Shown piece by piece: positions 17,152 through 24,988 of a stretch of DNA of 64,000 bases (within the stretch, counting starts at the first letter, position 1; the number at the start of each line of letters is the position of its first letter). Made by a program: the position numbers and the translations under genes. Under the pieces are notes generated by a model. The model was not told the DNA's origin. It did no database searches and worked only from the letters and a program-made list of their open reading frames with translations. This DNA is from Streptomyces mashuensis (GTDB lineage Bacteria > Actinomycetota > Actinomycetes > Streptomycetales > Streptomycetaceae), in NCBI RefSeq assembly GCF_014654785.1, contig NZ_BNBD01000007.1, forward strand, positions 310,001 through 374,000, given 5' to 3'.

Positions 17152-18326
17152 CCGGCGGCGCCCGGCGCGACCGGCCGGTGCGTCCGGTCCCGTCCGGCCC
17201 TCCGTCCTTCGCCGAGGCCCGCAGCAAGCGCGCCAGGGTCCGGGCCGCCGGCATGGACCCCGACTACTGGTACGCCGTCGCCCACGAGAGCGAACTGCCC
17301 CGCGGCACGACCCTGGCCACCCGCTTCTGGGGCCACCCCGTCGTGGTCTACCGGGGCACGGACGGCAGCCTGCACGCCCTGGAGGACCGCTGCGCGCACC
17401 GGCAGCTGAAGCTCTCCGGCGGCGAGGTCAACGGCTGCCACCTGACCTGCACCTACCACGGCTGGACCTACGACGGCCACGGCAACGTCGTCCACTACGC
17501 CCACGACCTTTTCGGCCGCGCCCGGCCGGAGGTCACGGTGGCCGCCTACCCGGTGACCACCCGGCACGGCCTCGTCTGGATCTTCCCGGGCGACCCCGCC
17601 CTGGCCCCCGTACGGACCATCCCGGCCATCCCGGAGCTGGAGGGCAGCAAGCCATGGGCCCGGCTGGACGCCTCGTACACCTGGCAGGCCCACCACTCGC
17701 TGATCATCGACAACGTCAGCGACTTCAGCCACAGTTATCTGCACCGCCGCTACCGCCCCTTCTGGGACGCCAAGCTCACCCACCACGCGCTGAACGGCGA
17801 CCGGGTGGAGCTGTCGTACGAGACGTGCGTCGGCGGCGGGCCCCTCACCTCCCGCTTCGTGGACCGCCACCGGATCGACACCACCTCCATCGACCTCGCC
17901 TTCGACTACCCCTACCAGCGTTCCGACACCGGGGGATCGATCAAGCACTGGTGCTTCGTGCTGCCGATGGACCGGCGCACCACCCGGGTGTTCTTCCTCT
18001 TCTACTTCGCCCCCGGCGCGGTGAAGGTCCCCGGAACCCGGCGGGCGCTGCCCCGCGGACTGCTGCCACTCTTCGTACGCCTGGCCGGCGCACTCGTGAT
18101 CAGGCCACTGCTGCGCGAGGACGGGCAGGCCGTCGAGGCGGAACAGCTCGGCTACGAGATCCACCACGCCGCCCCCGTCGTCGAACTCAACCCCGCCGTG
18201 GGCCTCTTCCAGGACCTCACCATCCGCAAATGGAAGGAATTCCTTGACCGCGACCGAGACCGCCCCCGCCCCTCACGCATCGCCGCCGCCGACGGCCGCG
18301 TCGTCCCCCCGCCCCCGGATCGCTGA
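17148..18326 (+). CDS. Rieske non-heme iron oxygenase (candidate sterol C4-demethylase, SdmA-like)
   Basis: 392 residues from a GTG overlapping the CYP51 stop. The Rieske cluster ligands are C82-x-H84 and C101-x2-H104 (CAHRQLKLSGG then CTYHGW). The catalytic iron site is in DNVSDFSHSYLH, with Asp188/Asp192, His195 and His199. The architecture is that of KshA, DAF-36 and SdmA-type steroid oxygenases. In bacteria such as Methylococcus capsulatus a Rieske protein (SdmA) with an NAD(P)-dependent reductase (SdmB) performs C4 demethylation instead of the eukaryotic ERG25 system. The adjacent 3beta-HSD fits that pairing. The alternative is a C7-desaturase like DAF-36. An electron-transfer reductase is not adjacent. 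Confidence 0.82.
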   Translation: MTGGARRDRPVRPVPSGPPSFAEARSKRARVRAAGMDPDYWYAVAHESELPRGTTLATRFWGHPVVVYRGTDGSLHALEDRCAHRQLKLSGGEVNGCHLTCTYHGWTYDGHGNVVHYAHDLFGRARPEVTVAAYPVTTRHGLVWIFPGDPALAPVRTIPAIPELEGSKPWARLDASYTWQAHHSLIIDNVSDFSHSYLHRRYRPFWDAKLTHHALNGDRVELSYETCVGGGPLTSRFVDRHRIDTTSIDLAFDYPYQRSDTGGSIKHWCFVLPMDRRTTRVFFLFYFAPGAVKVPGTRRALPRGLLPLFVRLAGALVIRPLLREDGQAVEAEQLGYEIHHAAPVVELNPAVGLFQDLTIRKWKEFLDRDRDRPRPSRIAAADGRVVPPPPDR

Positions 18327-18329
18327 GCC

Positions 18330-19862
18330 ATGAGCCGGACCACGAGCCGGACCACCGTCCCCCGCTCCGCCCAGTGGCTCGCCGACCACCGCTGGCTGTA
18401 CGTCGTCCCCGTCCTGCTGCCGCTGTCCAAGGCGTACGCCCTGGCCGAGGCGCTGACGTCGCGGCTGCGCCGCCGCCGCACAGGGGTGGTACGACGCCAT
18501 CAGTGGCGGGTGGCCCACATGCAGGCCCGCGTGCGCGAGCGCGAACGGCACGGCGGAGGAGCGCTCATCAGCACCGCGCGCCCGCCGTGGCGGTCGATGG
18601 CGCACTCCCGCGAAACGTCCTACAAGGACGAGGCGTTCCTGGTGCCCACGCAACTGGACGACATTCTCGGCGTGGACGTGGACCGCGGCACCGTGACGGT
18701 CGGCCCCGCGATCACCATGGGACGCCTGATCGCCGGGCTGCCCCGCGGCTGGACGCTGCCGGTCGTGCCCGAGCTGGAGGACCTCACCGTCGGCGGCCTC
18801 CTCATGGGCTACGGCATCGAGACGTCCTCCCACCGCCACGGCCTGTTCGCCGACAACGTCACGTCCTGCGAGGTCCTGCTGGCCGACGGCGAGGTGGTGA
18901 CCGCGGACCGCACCCACCACGCCGACCTGTTCCACGCCCTGCCGTGGAGCCGCGGCACCCTGGGGCTGCTCACGTCCGTGCAGCTGCGGATGGTCCCGGC
19001 GGCCCCCTGGGTCCGCCTCACCCACCACCGGCTCGGCAGCGCGGCAGCCCTCACCGAGTGCATCGAGGCGTACTCCTCCGGCCCCGGCGCGCCCGACTTC
19101 GTGGAGGGCTTCCACTTCTCCCCGGCCGAGAGCGTCGTGGTCACCGGAACGTTCGCCGACCGCCCGCGCGGCGACGGCGTGGTCAACCGGATCGGCCGGT
19201 GGTACAAGCCCTGGTACCACGAGCACGTCCGGACGCAGAGCCGGCGGCAGCACAACGCCGAGTACGTGCCGCTGCGGGACTACTACTTCCGGCACAGCCG
19301 CAGCATCTACTGGGCCGCCGAAATGCTCGTCCCCAGCGGTAACCACCCGCTGTTCCGGTACCCCCTGGGCTGGCTCATGCCGCCCAAGGTCGCGTTCCTC
19401 AAACGCACCGAGACGCCGGGCATCCGCCGCATGTACCTGCGGAACACCGTGACGCAGGAGGCCCTCGTCCCCCTGCGCACCCTGCCGGAGGCGATCGGGA
19501 CGTGCCGCGAGGCCTTCCACGTCGACCGCATGTGGCTGTGCCCGGTGACACTGCGCCGCACCGAGCCGCCCGGCCTGGTGAGCCCCGCCACCGAGGACGG
19601 CCTGTACGTCGACGTCGCCGTCGTCTTCGAGACCCCGGAACCCGTCCGGCGCGGCCGGCCCTGGGACGCCCGGCAGGCCGTCCGGGCCTTCGAGACCTGG
19701 CTGCTGGACCACGGCGGGTTCCAGGTCCCCTACGTCGCCTCGCACCTCACCCGCGAGGAGTTCTGGTCGATGTTCGACGGCCGGGCCTACCACGCCGCGC
19801 GCAAGAAATACGGGGCCGAAGGCGCCTTCCTCTCCCTCTACGACAAGGTCAGCTGCCACTGA
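18330..19862 (+). CDS. DHCR24/DWF1-like delta24-sterol reductase
   Basis: 510 residues with an N-terminal hydrophobic segment (about 20-45) and a PCMH-type FAD-binding domain. The resemblance to 24-dehydrocholesterol reductase is strong and continuous: VTVGPAITMGRLIAGL, LPVVPELEDLTVGGLLMG, GIETSSHRHGLFADN, LPWSRGTLGLLTSVQLRM, FVEGFHFSPAESVVVTGT, YKPWYHEHV, LRDYYFRHSRSIYW, FRYPLGWLMPPK and REEFWSMFDGRAYH. The enzyme reduces the side-chain delta24(25) bond, or delta24(28) in plant DWF1, with FAD and NADPH. The ATG lies three bases after the Rieske stop. Together with the methyltransferase two genes on, this points to a saturated, possibly C24-alkylated side chain. Confidence 0.93.
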   Translation: MSRTTSRTTVPRSAQWLADHRWLYVVPVLLPLSKAYALAEALTSRLRRRRTGVVRRHQWRVAHMQARVRERERHGGGALISTARPPWRSMAHSRETSYKDEAFLVPTQLDDILGVDVDRGTVTVGPAITMGRLIAGLPRGWTLPVVPELEDLTVGGLLMGYGIETSSHRHGLFADNVTSCEVLLADGEVVTADRTHHADLFHALPWSRGTLGLLTSVQLRMVPAAPWVRLTHHRLGSAAALTECIEAYSSGPGAPDFVEGFHFSPAESVVVTGTFADRPRGDGVVNRIGRWYKPWYHEHVRTQSRRQHNAEYVPLRDYYFRHSRSIYWAAEMLVPSGNHPLFRYPLGWLMPPKVAFLKRTETPGIRRMYLRNTVTQEALVPLRTLPEAIGTCREAFHVDRMWLCPVTLRRTEPPGLVSPATEDGLYVDVAVVFETPEPVRRGRPWDARQAVRAFETWLLDHGGFQVPYVASHLTREEFWSMFDGRAYHAARKKYGAEGAFLSLYDKVSCH

Positions 19863-19883
19863 CCCCGCAGAAGGGCCATCACC

Positions 19884-20432
19884 GTGCCACTGCTCGCGGA
19901 CTCGCCCCCCACCCCGGCGCGCCGGCCCGCCCCGGCCTCCGGCGACCGCATGGTGCTCGGCTTCCTCGCCTTCAGCCTCACGGCGGCGCTCACCCTGGAG
20001 CTGTACTTCGTCCTCCACGCACAGGACCTCGACGAGCGGCACGACCTGTTCGCGCGCGGGTTCCAGCTCTACGGACGAGGCGACCGCACCTACGCCGGGC
20101 AGGGCGACGTCTACCTCCCGTTCGCCCTGGAGACCATCAACCTCTGTGTCGTCCAGGTGCTCAACTGCGCACTCGCCCACGCCGTCGTCCGCCGGCGCGC
20201 CTGGCGCCACCCCCTCCAGCTCGCCATCGGCTCCTATCTCTCCGGCTCGGTCGTCCTCTACTTCTGGCACGCCCACGCCGCGGGATACCCCGACATGCCG
20301 CACCACAGCGTCGGCGGCTACGTCCTCTTCTACGTCCCGAACCTCCCCTGGCTCGTGGGCAACCTGTGGATGGCCGCCGCCTCGTTCCGGGCCCTCGTCC
20401 GGTCCGTGAAAGAAGGGGAGACCTCCCGATGA
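19884..20432 (+). CDS. EBP-type delta8-delta7 sterol isomerase (EXPERA fold)
   Basis: 182 residues with about four to five TM segments. The pattern of emopamil-binding protein is visible: the first helix with LTLELYFVLHAQDL, the loop FARGFQLYGRGDRTY, the acidic helix LPFALETINLCVVQ that carries the catalytic Glu and the neighbouring Thr/Asn, then WRHPLQLAIGSYLSGSVVLYFW with HAHAAGYP, and a last helix NLPWLVGNLWMAAAS. EBP moves the C8 double bond to C7 after C4 and C14 demethylation. The start is a GTG with AGAAGGG about 9 bases upstream. The gene is in the operon: 21 bases after DHCR24 and an ATGA overlap with the methyltransferase. A sterol isomerase of this type in an actinomycete would be unusual. 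Confidence 0.85.
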   Translation: MPLLADSPPTPARRPAPASGDRMVLGFLAFSLTAALTLELYFVLHAQDLDERHDLFARGFQLYGRGDRTYAGQGDVYLPFALETINLCVVQVLNCALAHAVVRRRAWRHPLQLAIGSYLSGSVVLYFWHAHAAGYPDMPHHSVGGYVLFYVPNLPWLVGNLWMAAASFRALVRSVKEGETSR

Positions 20433-21337
20433 CCGACACCACCGACACCACCGAGGCGGCGCTGGAGCGCTACCACCGACTGGCCTCGGGCGGCGACTCC
20501 GCTCGCGGCGGCCACTACCGCGAACTCGTGCTGTCCTACTACGACCTGGTCACGGACCTGTACGTGGAAGGGTGGGGCCCGTCCCACCACTTCGGCCCCG
20601 TGAAACCCGGCGACTCGCACGCCGAAGCCCTCGTCGTCCGCCAGAAGTACCTCGCCGGCCGCGCCGGCCTGCGGCCCGGCATGAGGGTCCTCGACGTCGG
20701 CAGCGGGGTGGGCGGCCCGGCACTCAACATCGCCGCCATGACCGGCGCCCACGTGACGGGGCTGGACCTCACCCCGTGCCGTGTCGAGCAGGCCCGCCGC
20801 CGGGCCCGCGAGCACGGACTGGAGGAGCGGACCCGGTTCGTCGAAGGCGACGCCATGTGCATGCCCTTCGAGGACGCCTCGTTCGACGTCGTCTACTGCC
20901 TCGAAAGCCTGTGCCACACGGCCGACAAATACCGCAGCCACGCCGAGATCGCCCGGGTCCTCGCCCCCGGCGGGCTCTCGATCGGATACGAATGGCTCGC
21001 CGCCGACGGACTCACCGCCGAAGAGATGCAGCGCCTCATCGAGCCGGTCTGCCGCTTCTACGCCCTGCCGAACCTCTCCACACCGGCGCAGCTCGCCGAC
21101 CAGCTGCGGCAGGCCGGCTTCACCGGCATCGTCGTGGGCGACGCCGAAGCGACGGAGGACCTCTCCACCACCTGGGACTACCTGGACCAGCTGGCCGACC
21201 TCGGCGAACAGCTCGACGACGACCCGGTCAGGGCCTTCATGGCCGAAGGCGCCCGAGCACTGACGCGAGCGGCCCGCGAAGGAGCCTTCTTCATCGACTT
21301 CTGGGAGGCCCGCACGCCGGACACCCCCGGCGGGTGA
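20429..21337 (+). CDS. Sterol C24-methyltransferase (ERG6/SMT family)
   Basis: 302 residues. The sterol-binding region I of SMTs is present as YYDLVTDLYVEGWGPSHHF (about 34-52). The SAM motif is VLDVGSGVGGPALNIA (about 88-103), followed by GAHVTGLDLTPCRVEQA, and the DVVYCLESLCHT segment matches the region around the catalytic acid. The enzyme should methylate C24 of a delta24 sterol side chain with S-adenosylmethionine. A shorter C-terminus than fungal ERG6 is normal for bacterial forms. The ATG overlaps the isomerase stop. Since DHCR24 competes for the same delta24 bond, either methylation precedes reduction (plant-like) or the cluster makes two side chains. Confidence 0.88.
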   Translation: MTDTTDTTEAALERYHRLASGGDSARGGHYRELVLSYYDLVTDLYVEGWGPSHHFGPVKPGDSHAEALVVRQKYLAGRAGLRPGMRVLDVGSGVGGPALNIAAMTGAHVTGLDLTPCRVEQARRRAREHGLEERTRFVEGDAMCMPFEDASFDVVYCLESLCHTADKYRSHAEIARVLAPGGLSIGYEWLAADGLTAEEMQRLIEPVCRFYALPNLSTPAQLADQLRQAGFTGIVVGDAEATEDLSTTWDYLDQLADLGEQLDDDPVRAFMAEGARALTRAAREGAFFIDFWEARTPDTPGG

Positions 21338-21341
21338 GCCG

Positions 21342-22742
21342 GTGGAGCGCGCAGCAGCACCGCAACGGATCGCCGTCGTGGGGGCCGGCGTGGCCGGCCT
21401 GGGGGCCGCGTGGGCCCTCAGCCGCCACCCCGGCCGCTACGACATCGAGGTGTACGAAGCCGCCCCCACGCCCGGCGGCAACGGCCGGACCGCGGACTTC
21501 CCGCAGCGGGACGGCGGCACCGTACCGGCGGACATCGCCGTCACCGCCTTCATCCCCTCCGTCTACCAGAACTACGTCGAGCTGCTGGCCCACCTCGGCA
21601 TCGACACCGTCGGCACCCGCTTCCGCTACGCCGTGCACCACGGCGACGAGGTCTACGCCCACGACGTGGACACCCCCCTGCGACGCCGGCTGGCCGGCGA
21701 CATCGCCGCCTTCCGGCGCCTGCTGCGCACCGTCGACCGGTTCAACACCCTCAACAAGCGCCCGTCCTGGACCACCGCAGCGCTCAACCCCTTCAACTAC
21801 GTCACCATGCGCCGCGCCCTCGACCTCTGGGGCGTCTCGCAGGAGTTCCGCCACAAGGTCCTCAAGCCGCTGTTCGTGAACTTCGTCCTCACGTCCGGCG
21901 TCTACGCCATGCCGGCGTCGATGTTCGTCCGCTACATGGACTTCTTCGACGTCGAGCACAGCACGCCGATGGTGACCTGGCGAGGCGGCACCCGCGCCGT
22001 CTACGCCCGGCTCACCGAAGGATTCGCCGACCGCATCCACACGGGACGCCCGGTCACGGAGCTGACCCGCTGGCCGGACGGGGTGTACGTGCGGGACGCG
22101 AACGGTGTGACGGAACGATTCGACCAGGTGATCCTCGCCTGCAACGCCAACCACGCGCTGGCCCTGCTCCAGCGGCCCACGGCCCTGGAGCGCGGACTGC
22201 TCGGCGCCGTGCGCTACGAGGCCGGGCTGCACGGCGAGGCGGTGGTCCACACGGACGCCTCGCTCCTGCCGGACGACGAGCTGGACGTCTCCGGCACCCG
22301 CAGCACGTTCGTACGGCACGCCGGCGGCCCGCACGACCGGCCCGACGACTACGAGATCACGTACATCATGCACAACCAGCAGCCCTGGGGCGACGGCGCC
22401 GCGTCGCCCTGCCTGGTGACCTACAACGCCCACCGGCAACCGGACCCGGAGAAGGTCCTCGCCCGCCACCGCTTCCAGCACGTCGTGCACGACGTGCGCC
22501 ACACCCTCGTGCTGCACGCGCTGCTGCCGCTGCTCCAGGGCCGCCGCAACACCTGGTACTGCGGCGCCCACACCACCCTCAACAGCCAGGAACACGCCTT
22601 CCTGTCCGGCCTGGCCGTGGCCCGCCAGCTGGGCGCCGACTACCCGTTCGCCGCCAACCGCGACGCCACCCGCTGGTTCAACTTCTACGGGCGCATGTGC
22701 CTCGGCGCCCGCTTCCGCACCGTCCGCCCAAGGAGCGGATGA
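21342..22742 (+). CDS. FAD-dependent amine-oxidase-like oxidoreductase of unknown step
   Basis: 466 residues from a GTG five bases after the methyltransferase stop. The N-terminus has a dinucleotide-binding motif, VVGAGVAGLGAAWAL, with the acidic end VYEAAPTPGGNGRT, the form found in amine oxidase, phytoene desaturase and COG2907-type flavoproteins. The C-terminal FAD motif region reads NTWYCGAHTTLNSQEHAFLSG. COG2907 proteins often sit beside SAM-dependent cyclopropane-fatty-acid-type methyltransferases; here the partner is a sterol methyltransferase. The reaction is not predictable from sequence. Because no C5-desaturase is seen in the cluster, a ring desaturation or 3-hydroxyl oxidation is a candidate role. 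The stop abuts the next ATG with no gap. Confidence 0.72.
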   Translation: MERAAAPQRIAVVGAGVAGLGAAWALSRHPGRYDIEVYEAAPTPGGNGRTADFPQRDGGTVPADIAVTAFIPSVYQNYVELLAHLGIDTVGTRFRYAVHHGDEVYAHDVDTPLRRRLAGDIAAFRRLLRTVDRFNTLNKRPSWTTAALNPFNYVTMRRALDLWGVSQEFRHKVLKPLFVNFVLTSGVYAMPASMFVRYMDFFDVEHSTPMVTWRGGTRAVYARLTEGFADRIHTGRPVTELTRWPDGVYVRDANGVTERFDQVILACNANHALALLQRPTALERGLLGAVRYEAGLHGEAVVHTDASLLPDDELDVSGTRSTFVRHAGGPHDRPDDYEITYIMHNQQPWGDGAASPCLVTYNAHRQPDPEKVLARHRFQHVVHDVRHTLVLHALLPLLQGRRNTWYCGAHTTLNSQEHAFLSGLAVARQLGADYPFAANRDATRWFNFYGRMCLGARFRTVRPRSG

Positions 22743-24029
22743 ATGGCGCCCCGCGCATCCGTGCTGCGCTGCACGGTGGGCCCGCTGGCCCTGCTGCTCG
22801 TCACCCCGCCGGTCGTACTGCTCCTATGGACGCTGGTGGCTGCCTTCGACGGTGCGTTGCGCCCCCTCCTGGCCCCGGCCCAGTGGCCCGCCCTGGTGGC
22901 CGCGCTTCCCCGCCCGACCCTCCGGGCGGCCTTCACCATCGCGGGCTTCGTCGCGTTCGAGGCGGCGCTGTTGCGGCTGCTGCCGGGACCGCGACGGTAC
23001 GGGCCCGTCACACCGGCCGGCGTCCGTCCCGTCTACCGGGCGAACGGCCCGGCCGCGCTCGCCGTGACGCACGCCGCGTACCTCGCCGCCTCCCTGGGGC
23101 TCGGCTGGTTCCCGCCCGGGATCCTGTACGACCGGTCCGGTGAACTGCTGGCCACGGCGTGCGTCCTGGCCTGGGCGCTGTCGGCCGCCCTGTACGTCAA
23201 GGGCCTGCGACGGCCGTCAGGACCCGACCACGGGACGACAGGACACCGGGTCCTCGACCTCTTCTGGGGCACGGAACTGCACCCCACCCTCGGCGGCATC
23301 GACCTGAAGCAGCTCTTCAACTGCCGGGTCGGCATGATGTCCTGGGGCCTGCTACTGGTGTCGTGCGCCGCGGCACAGCACGAACGGACCCATGGCATCT
23401 CGTCCTCGATGGCGGTGGCGACCGGGCTCCAGCTCGCCTACATCGTGAAGTTCTTCGTCTGGGAGACCGGCTATTTCGCGACCCTCGACGTCATGCACGA
23501 CCGCTTCGGGTACTACCTCTGCTGGGGCGTGACGGTATGGCTGCCGGGGATCTACCCCCTCAGCACCCTGTACCTGGTCGCCCACCCGCGCCACCTTCCG
23601 CCGTGGGAGACCGTCCTGCTGCTCACCACCGGCCTCACCGCGCTCGCCGTCAACTACTCGGCCGACGAACAGCGCCAACGGGTACGGCGCACCGGCGGCG
23701 CCACGCGGATCTGGGGCCGCCCGGCGAAGACGCTGCGCGCACGCTACTCCACGGGCGACGGGACCGAGCACACGACGGTGCTGCTCCACTCGGGCTGGTG
23801 GGGCCTGTCCCGGCACTTCCACTACCTGCCGGAAGTGGTGCTGGCCGTGTGCTGGGCCGCCCCGGCCGGCAGCGCGCGGGTGCTGCCCTGGTTCTACCCG
23901 GTGTACCTGGCGGTGCTGCTGGCCGACCGCACGGGACGGGACGAGCGGCGCTGCCTGGCCAAGTACGGCGACGCCTACCGCGACTACTGCCGCCGGGTGC
24001 GCTGGAAGGTGATCCCTTATCTCTACTGA
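22743..24029 (+). CDS. DHCR7-like delta7-sterol reductase
   Basis: 428 residues with about nine TM segments, ERG4/ERG24 family. Several stretches match 7-dehydrocholesterol reductase better than C14-reductase: GTELHPTLGGIDLKQLFNCR near 177, FVWETGYFATLDVMHDRFGY near 240, WLPGIYPLSTLYLVAHP near 262, the polar patch ADEQRQRVRRTGG where NADPH binds, the inserted DGTEHTTVLLHSGWWGLSRH and the end RCLAKYGDAYRDYCRRV. DHCR7 reduces the delta7 bond of 5,7-dienes with NADPH. It is the last gene of the rightward sterol operon. Eight bases separate its stop from the convergent lipase stop. It appears to be an ancient, diverged relative of the C14-reductase at 8667, not a recent duplicate. Confidence 0.88.
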   Translation: MAPRASVLRCTVGPLALLLVTPPVVLLLWTLVAAFDGALRPLLAPAQWPALVAALPRPTLRAAFTIAGFVAFEAALLRLLPGPRRYGPVTPAGVRPVYRANGPAALAVTHAAYLAASLGLGWFPPGILYDRSGELLATACVLAWALSAALYVKGLRRPSGPDHGTTGHRVLDLFWGTELHPTLGGIDLKQLFNCRVGMMSWGLLLVSCAAAQHERTHGISSSMAVATGLQLAYIVKFFVWETGYFATLDVMHDRFGYYLCWGVTVWLPGIYPLSTLYLVAHPRHLPPWETVLLLTTGLTALAVNYSADEQRQRVRRTGGATRIWGRPAKTLRARYSTGDGTEHTTVLLHSGWWGLSRHFHYLPEVVLAVCWAAPAGSARVLPWFYPVYLAVLLADRTGRDERRCLAKYGDAYRDYCRRVRWKVIPYLY

Positions 24030-24037
24030 GGTCCCTT

Positions 24038-24883
24038 CTACTGAGGGAAGCGGTGGCCGGCGGCGGCCGAAGCGAAGGCGGGCAGGTAGCCGTGGCGCTG
24101 GCCCTCGGCCGTGGGGTGGAAGGAGACGGACAGGGCGAGGAGCGACGGCGGGTGGATCCACGGGTCGGAGGAACAGAGGCCGTGCCCGGCGAACCGGGGG
24201 CGGACGTCGGCGAAGACCACGTCGCGGTGGGTGCGGGTCTGGTCCTCGATGACGCGGTCGAGGTGGTCGACGGCGGCGTTGAGCGCCGTCACCTCGCGCT
24301 GCGTCAGCCCACCGGTGAGGCAGGCGCGGTCCGCGTACAGATGCGGGTAACCGGTGACCACCACGCGCGCGCCCGGTGCGGTCCTGGCCCCGACGGCCCG
24401 GTACAGCTGCTGGTACGCGCCGGGCAGGTCCCGGTCCATGACCTGCTCGGCGCGGGCGATCCCGGTCAGGCAGGCGTCCTCACCGCCCAGGACGCAGGTC
24501 GTGAGGACGTCGACGAAACCGACGTCGTTGGCGCCCACGGTGATGCTGACCAGCGTCGTGTCCGGGGGGACGGCGGGCAGCTGCCGGGCGGTCACGTCGG
24601 GGATCTTCGCCCCCGAGCAGGCCGCGAACGCGAACTGCGCCGGCCGGTGGGACCCGGCCCACAGCACGGGGTAGGCGCCCGGGCTGCGCCGGCAGTCGCC
24701 ACTGCCGGGGCCGGCCCCGGTCCCGGAGGCGACGGAGTCGCCCAGAGCCGCGTAGCCGGGCACGGAGGACGGGGAGGGGGAGGGGGTGTGCGCCGACGCG
24801 GCCGTGGCCAGGCCCAGGCAGAGGGCCAGGGGGCACACGAACGCAGCAGCGAGACGGCGGCGCCAGATGAGAGGTCTGCTCAT
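24038..24883 (-). CDS. Secreted SGNH/GDSL lipase-esterase
   Basis: 281 residues. A Sec signal (WRRRLAAAFVCPLALCLGLATAASA) ends near residue 31. The SGNH blocks are GDSVASGTG with nucleophile Ser50, a glycine block, GAND at 117-120 with the oxyanion Asn, and the SFHPTAEGQ block with the catalytic His near 260. Six cysteines in the mature part fit the disulfide-rich Streptomyces rimosus-type extracellular lipases. It hydrolyses acyl esters outside the cell. It converges on the sterol operon, so cotranscription is excluded; activity on steryl esters is only a thought. The start ATG lacks a clear Shine-Dalgarno sequence. Confidence 0.87.
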   Translation of the reverse strand: MSRPLIWRRRLAAAFVCPLALCLGLATAASAHTPSPSPSSVPGYAALGDSVASGTGAGPGSGDCRRSPGAYPVLWAGSHRPAQFAFAACSGAKIPDVTARQLPAVPPDTTLVSITVGANDVGFVDVLTTCVLGGEDACLTGIARAEQVMDRDLPGAYQQLYRAVGARTAPGARVVVTGYPHLYADRACLTGGLTQREVTALNAAVDHLDRVIEDQTRTHRDVVFADVRPRFAGHGLCSSDPWIHPPSLLALSVSFHPTAEGQRHGYLPAFASAAAGHRFPQ

Positions 24884-24988
24884 GTGCCATGGCTACCGGT
24901 GTTGATGCACAGCCATGCGGCAGACGTGAGCGCATGGAAGCCTCCACCAGCGCACTGCCACACTCACGCGCCCCCGGTACCGGCCGTC

